A stretch of 8,049 nucleotides of DNA, from assembly GCA_016839845.1 (NCBI GenBank), contig JAEOTL010000484.1:1-8049 (forward strand), in the 5' to 3' direction. Numbering within the stretch: the stretch's first letter is position 1; each line of letters starts with the position of its first letter. Positions 5,618 through 8,049 of the stretch are shown here, piece by piece. The translations under genes were made by a program, and so were the position numbers. The notes beneath the pieces were generated by a model. That model worked only from the letters and a program-made list of their open reading frames with translations. It was not told the DNA's origin and did not search any database. This DNA comes from Promethearchaeota archaeon. Its GTDB lineage: Archaea > Asgardarchaeota > Lokiarchaeia > Sigynarchaeales > SOKP01.

Positions 5618-6979
5618 TTATATATGAGGAGTATTAAGCTTTTCGTGGGTTACTTTTATCCAATCATCAATATCTTTTAAAAGTTCATTCTTTTCTTTTT
5701 GGTTTAATCCAATATTTGGGTTTGATTTCTGGTATAAATTGATATATTTACTCATTTTCCATAGATAATTCATATAGAGCACTTGCTTCTTGATAAGATC
5801 CCTTCCAATTTCAATTGCTTCTCCAATTGCCCGTTTTTCGTAATCCTCCTCTACGATTTTTTTCAATGTCAGGAGAATTTGTGAAATATCACTGTACTGT
5901 AAGGAAGGTAGTGGTTTTGATTCAATTATTGGATGAAGATTTTTTCTGAGTTCAAAATCAGGAATTTTTGGCTTTTCAAGTATATCTCTTTTTTCTGTAA
6001 TGTTCTCTTGCTTATGAACGGTGGAACTTAACTGTTCTTTTGTCTGTCGTTTAAAAAGCAATGGCCATTCTTTAAAAGAATTCATTCTTTTCTCAGCAGA
6101 TATAAATATCGACTCTTTAGGTAATTTTTTATACGTTCGATCATCATCAAGGTTAAACGAAAAAGGTTTAGAGTCTTTAAGCATAGATGCTGATTTTTCA
6201 AATATTGAAAATAGAAACATTGGATCAAACTCAATAGAAGAAAAAACACTTTTTAATTTTAGAATAGTCTTTTCAATGCCGTGCAATTCCAAAGTGGTGA
6301 AAAATGCCTTTAGGAATTTATCTACTCCAAAGCATATATCATTTAATCCCGCCGTATTATTCATGTACGCTATTTTAGTTTCATATTCCATATGTCGTGA
6401 TATTAAAATTTCATTAAAGTAATTTAAAAATGAACTTAATATCATATGCTTATTTGTATCTTGTTGGTAAGATGTTGGTTCTCGTATGGTTTTTATAAAT
6501 TCTAAGAAAACATCCTTATAGGGGATGAACAGATTTCTCATGAGCGTGCCTTGAATAAATGCAATTTTATTTTCTGATTTAAACGACATGTCTATTGGTA
6601 ATTTGAATAGATTTTCACTAATAATTACATCACGGTCTGTTTCTAAGGCAATATTTTTCGATGTTGCTAAATGATCATACACAAAATCAGGTAAAACTAA
6701 TCCTGTTAATTGTCTTCTATCTATAATCTGTATTCCCGATTCGAGTTCAAATTTGACATAGTAATATCCTAATCCAAATAAGAAGTAGAGTGTCCCACTT
6801 TCTGTTGATATAGCACATTCACTTCCTCCTAAAAAAACGACTAGATCTTGATATATTTTTGATACTTTTTTATTATTATATTTGCCTAAGGTCGGATAGC
6901 CAAGTAAACTACCCCAACTTGGAATGACAAATAAAATATTATTTTTAATTAATTTTCCCTCAACAAGATGAAGAGTCAC
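5618..6979 (-). CDS. Uncharacterised 453-residue soluble protein
   Basis: I do not recognise this family. It has no signal peptide, no convincing membrane helix and no zinc or nucleotide-binding motif. Three parts can be seen. Residues 1 to about 130 look alpha/beta, with hydrophobic strands (NNILFVIPSWGSLLGYP, 13-29; TLYFLFGLGYYYVKFEL, 63-79) that could form a sensor-like or longin/PAS-like sheet. Residues about 140-310 look mostly helical. Residues about 311-362 are a polar, Lys/Glu/Pro-rich linker, followed by a helical module (363-450) ending in NELLKDIDDWIKVTHEKL, which looks like a packed helix bundle or interaction domain. The start is GTG at 6979, supported by AAGGT at 6988-6992 with an 8-base spacer; the ATG just upstream runs straight into TGA. 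The MDR dehydrogenase follows within 36 bp, so a shared message is likely, but nothing ties their functions. Confidence 0.75.
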   Translation of the reverse strand: MTLHLVEGKLIKNNILFVIPSWGSLLGYPTLGKYNNKKVSKIYQDLVVFLGGSECAISTESGTLYFLFGLGYYYVKFELESGIQIIDRRQLTGLVLPDFVYDHLATSKNIALETDRDVIISENLFKLPIDMSFKSENKIAFIQGTLMRNLFIPYKDVFLEFIKTIREPTSYQQDTNKHMILSSFLNYFNEILISRHMEYETKIAYMNNTAGLNDICFGVDKFLKAFFTTLELHGIEKTILKLKSVFSSIEFDPMFLFSIFEKSASMLKDSKPFSFNLDDDRTYKKLPKESIFISAEKRMNSFKEWPLLFKRQTKEQLSSTVHKQENITEKRDILEKPKIPDFELRKNLHPIIESKPLPSLQYSDISQILLTLKKIVEEDYEKRAIGEAIEIGRDLIKKQVLYMNYLWKMSKYINLYQKSNPNIGLNQKEKNELLKDIDDWIKVTHEKLNTPHI

Positions 6980-7023
6980 ATATATTTACCTTCTACTAAG
7001 CTCTATTCAAAATTAGGCTTGAT

Positions 7024-7040
7024 GATATTTATTTTTTTCG
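7024..7040 (-). promoter_or_regulatory. Putative BRE/TATA element of the 453-residue gene
   Basis: On the minus strand CGAAAAAAATAAATATC combines a purine-rich BRE-like part with a TATA-like part about 50 bases before the GTG at 6979. Usual spacing would place the transcription start near 7003-7008 and give a leader of about 25 bases that includes the AAGGT site. The 222-bp gap around it holds no gene. Confidence 0.35.
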
Positions 7041-7134
7041 CTCAGAAATTAAATCTAAAGAGGAAAAGGATCAGTTTTGGTTAGACAATAATGTCATAAC
7101 GATGATATTTGAAACCTAGAAAAGCTACTCCTGA

Positions 7135-7148
7135 GATTAGAGCTAATC
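7135..7148. repeat. Short interrupted palindrome
   Basis: GATTAG, a 2-base centre and CTAATC form a perfect 6-bp inverted repeat, with an outer CTC/GAG pair slightly farther out. The 2-base loop is too tight for a good RNA hairpin, so a protein-binding site is the more natural reading. It lies about 100 bases upstream of the TATA-like element of the 453-residue gene and beyond the T-runs of the membrane-protein gene. It may be chance. Confidence 0.25.
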
Positions 7149-7163
7149 AGAGTCCCCGAGCTC

Positions 7164-7188
7164 AAAAAATAAAAAGATAGGAAAAAAA
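7164..7188 (-). terminator. T-run terminator of the zinc-ribbon membrane protein gene
   Basis: Past the stop codon the minus strand shows runs of seven (7182-7188), five (7171-7175) and six (7164-7169) T residues within 25 bases. No strong stem precedes them. This fits an archaeal T-cluster terminator and implies that the 453-residue gene is transcribed separately. Confidence 0.5.
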
Positions 7189-7201
7189 GGGATAACCAGA
7201 T

Positions 7202-8049
7202 TTATTCTTGCTTTGTTACTTCATTCCCACATGTTGGGCAGAATTCTGCTTTGTCATATATGTATCCATTGCATTTGGTACATTTAGACGTATAAATTCC
7301 GATATTATCTGTATAAATCACTTGACTACCACAGGAACCGCAGTACTTGTTTGTTAAATAAATTGATTCACCGCATTTATTGCATACTTTTTTCGAATCA
7401 ATAAACGGTAACTCAATTTCCTCTTCCTCTTTCTTTTGCTTTCTTCTTTCTAGTAAACGGTGAACAATAAGTCCAGAAAAACCCGATATTATAAAAGGAA
7501 TGACTACAACTAATAGAGCTAATCCCGTTTCAACGGTGAGTAAATTAGTTGTTGTAACAATTCCTATTAATACTGTTACCAGAAATGCTATAGTTTTATA
7601 CCCCATCTGAGTTATAAGTCGTGAGGAATTTTGATCTTTTACAAAAAGAAGCAAATTATCTGTAGCACCCTGAGAACGTTGTTTTCGAACATTTTTCACT
7701 GTTTTTTTTAATTGAAGGTAGGTTGTTATCATAACAAGGACGAGTGAGGTAAAAAATACACCGAAAACTGAAATATATAATTTTGGAATTGATATAGTCC
7801 CGATCTCATAAGTTTGCTCGATTAAGTAGTAACGAAACCATGGTATTGCGAATCCCTTAAAGAGAATCATGATGATAATAAGGAGCATAAAAATTATTTG
7901 GAAAAATTCGAGTATTATATTTCGTTTGAAGATTTTTTCCAAATATATATTTAAACTAATATCTCTGCTGATAAGTATCATATATCCGAATATACTCAGA
8001 ACTAAACTCGCAGCTAATAGCAAGATCCCTCCTTGTGGGTTGAACTCGG
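7202..8049 (-). CDS. Multi-pass membrane protein with two C-terminal zinc ribbons, possibly 5'-partial
   Basis: A membrane protein of unknown function. Counting from the TTG at 8023 (273 aa): hydrophobic helices near 2-18, 37-58, 80-104, 145-162 and 166-191; a Lys/Arg/Glu-rich stretch (192-212); then two matching zinc ribbons, C214/C217/C228/C231 and C248/C251/C262/C265, both C-x2-C-x10-C-x2-C. Positive loops at 20-34 and 105-144 and the RRKQKK after the last helix predict an outside N-terminus, five helices and cytoplasmic ribbons. The frame is open to the window edge. A TTG start has AAGGAGG upstream (8028-8034) but only a 4-base spacer, and extending the frame gives ...NPQGGI before a first helix of normal length, so I treat the gene as running off the edge. 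Membrane proteins ending in zinc ribbons are frequent in archaea, including Asgard genomes, usually without known function. It may tether a nucleic acid or protein partner at the membrane. Confidence 0.75.
   Translation of the reverse strand, partial: EFNPQGGILLLAASLVLSIFGYMILISRDISLNIYLEKIFKRNIILEFFQIIFMLLIIIMILFKGFAIPWFRYYLIEQTYEIGTISIPKLYISVFGVFFTSLVLVMITTYLQLKKTVKNVRKQRSQGATDNLLLFVKDQNSSRLITQMGYKTIAFLVTVLIGIVTTTNLLTVETGLALLVVVIPFIISGFSGLIVHRLLERRKQKKEEEEIELPFIDSKKVCNKCGESIYLTNKYCGSCGSQVIYTDNIGIYTSKCTKCNGYIYDKAEFCPTCGNEVTKQE

Noticed and set aside
6021..6422. A 133-codon open frame on the plus strand inside the 453-residue gene
   Set aside because: It lies fully antisense to a longer, better supported gene, has no promoter or ribosome-binding site, and its translation has no recognisable domain.
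1..8049. Search for tRNA, rRNA, CRISPR repeats, insertion-sequence ends and toxin-antitoxin pairs
   Set aside because: No cloverleaf arms, regularly spaced repeats, transposase motifs or small paired genes were seen on either strand.

Overview
The window is AT-rich (about two thirds A+T by eye) and reads as a fragment of an archaeal chromosome. The signs are TATA-like boxes placed to give very short leaders, T-run terminators without strong hairpins, a polyferredoxin, and a membrane protein ending in paired zinc ribbons. The overall style resembles Asgard/Lokiarchaeia-like genomes, but there is no rRNA, tRNA or universal marker here, so the lineage is inference. No mobile element, CRISPR array or RNA gene was seen. 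No stretch over 300 bases lacks a gene.

Layout. (1) Bases 2-985, plus strand: the 3' part of a Fes-type enterochelin esterase whose 5' end lies outside the window. (2) Bases 1088-3140, minus strand: a small P-loop kinase-like protein, a YbaK/ProX-type aminoacyl-tRNA deacylase and a polyferredoxin with an unusual C-terminal half. These have separate promoters or terminators and do not look like one tight operon. (3) Bases 3362-4183, plus strand: a SAM-dependent methyltransferase, divergent from the ferredoxin across a 221-bp two-promoter gap. (4) Bases 4198-6979, minus strand: in transcription order, a 453-residue protein I do not recognise, a zinc-dependent MDR alcohol dehydrogenase 36 bp or less behind it, and a YdhR-like small monooxygenase-fold protein. 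(5) Bases 7202-8049, minus strand: a membrane protein with about five helices and two cytoplasmic zinc ribbons, whose 5' end is at or beyond the window edge.

How the genes may work together. The only probable co-transcribed unit is the 453-residue unknown with the MDR dehydrogenase, possibly followed by the YdhR-like protein. The rest looks like single genes with general roles: iron-siderophore hydrolysis, translation quality control, electron transfer and methylation. I did not find a defence system or other clear novel multi-gene system. The points most worth a second look are the orphan 453-residue protein, the likely ATT start of the dehydrogenase, the asymmetric cysteine loss and internal repeat in the polyferredoxin, and a siderophore esterase in an archaeon-like context.
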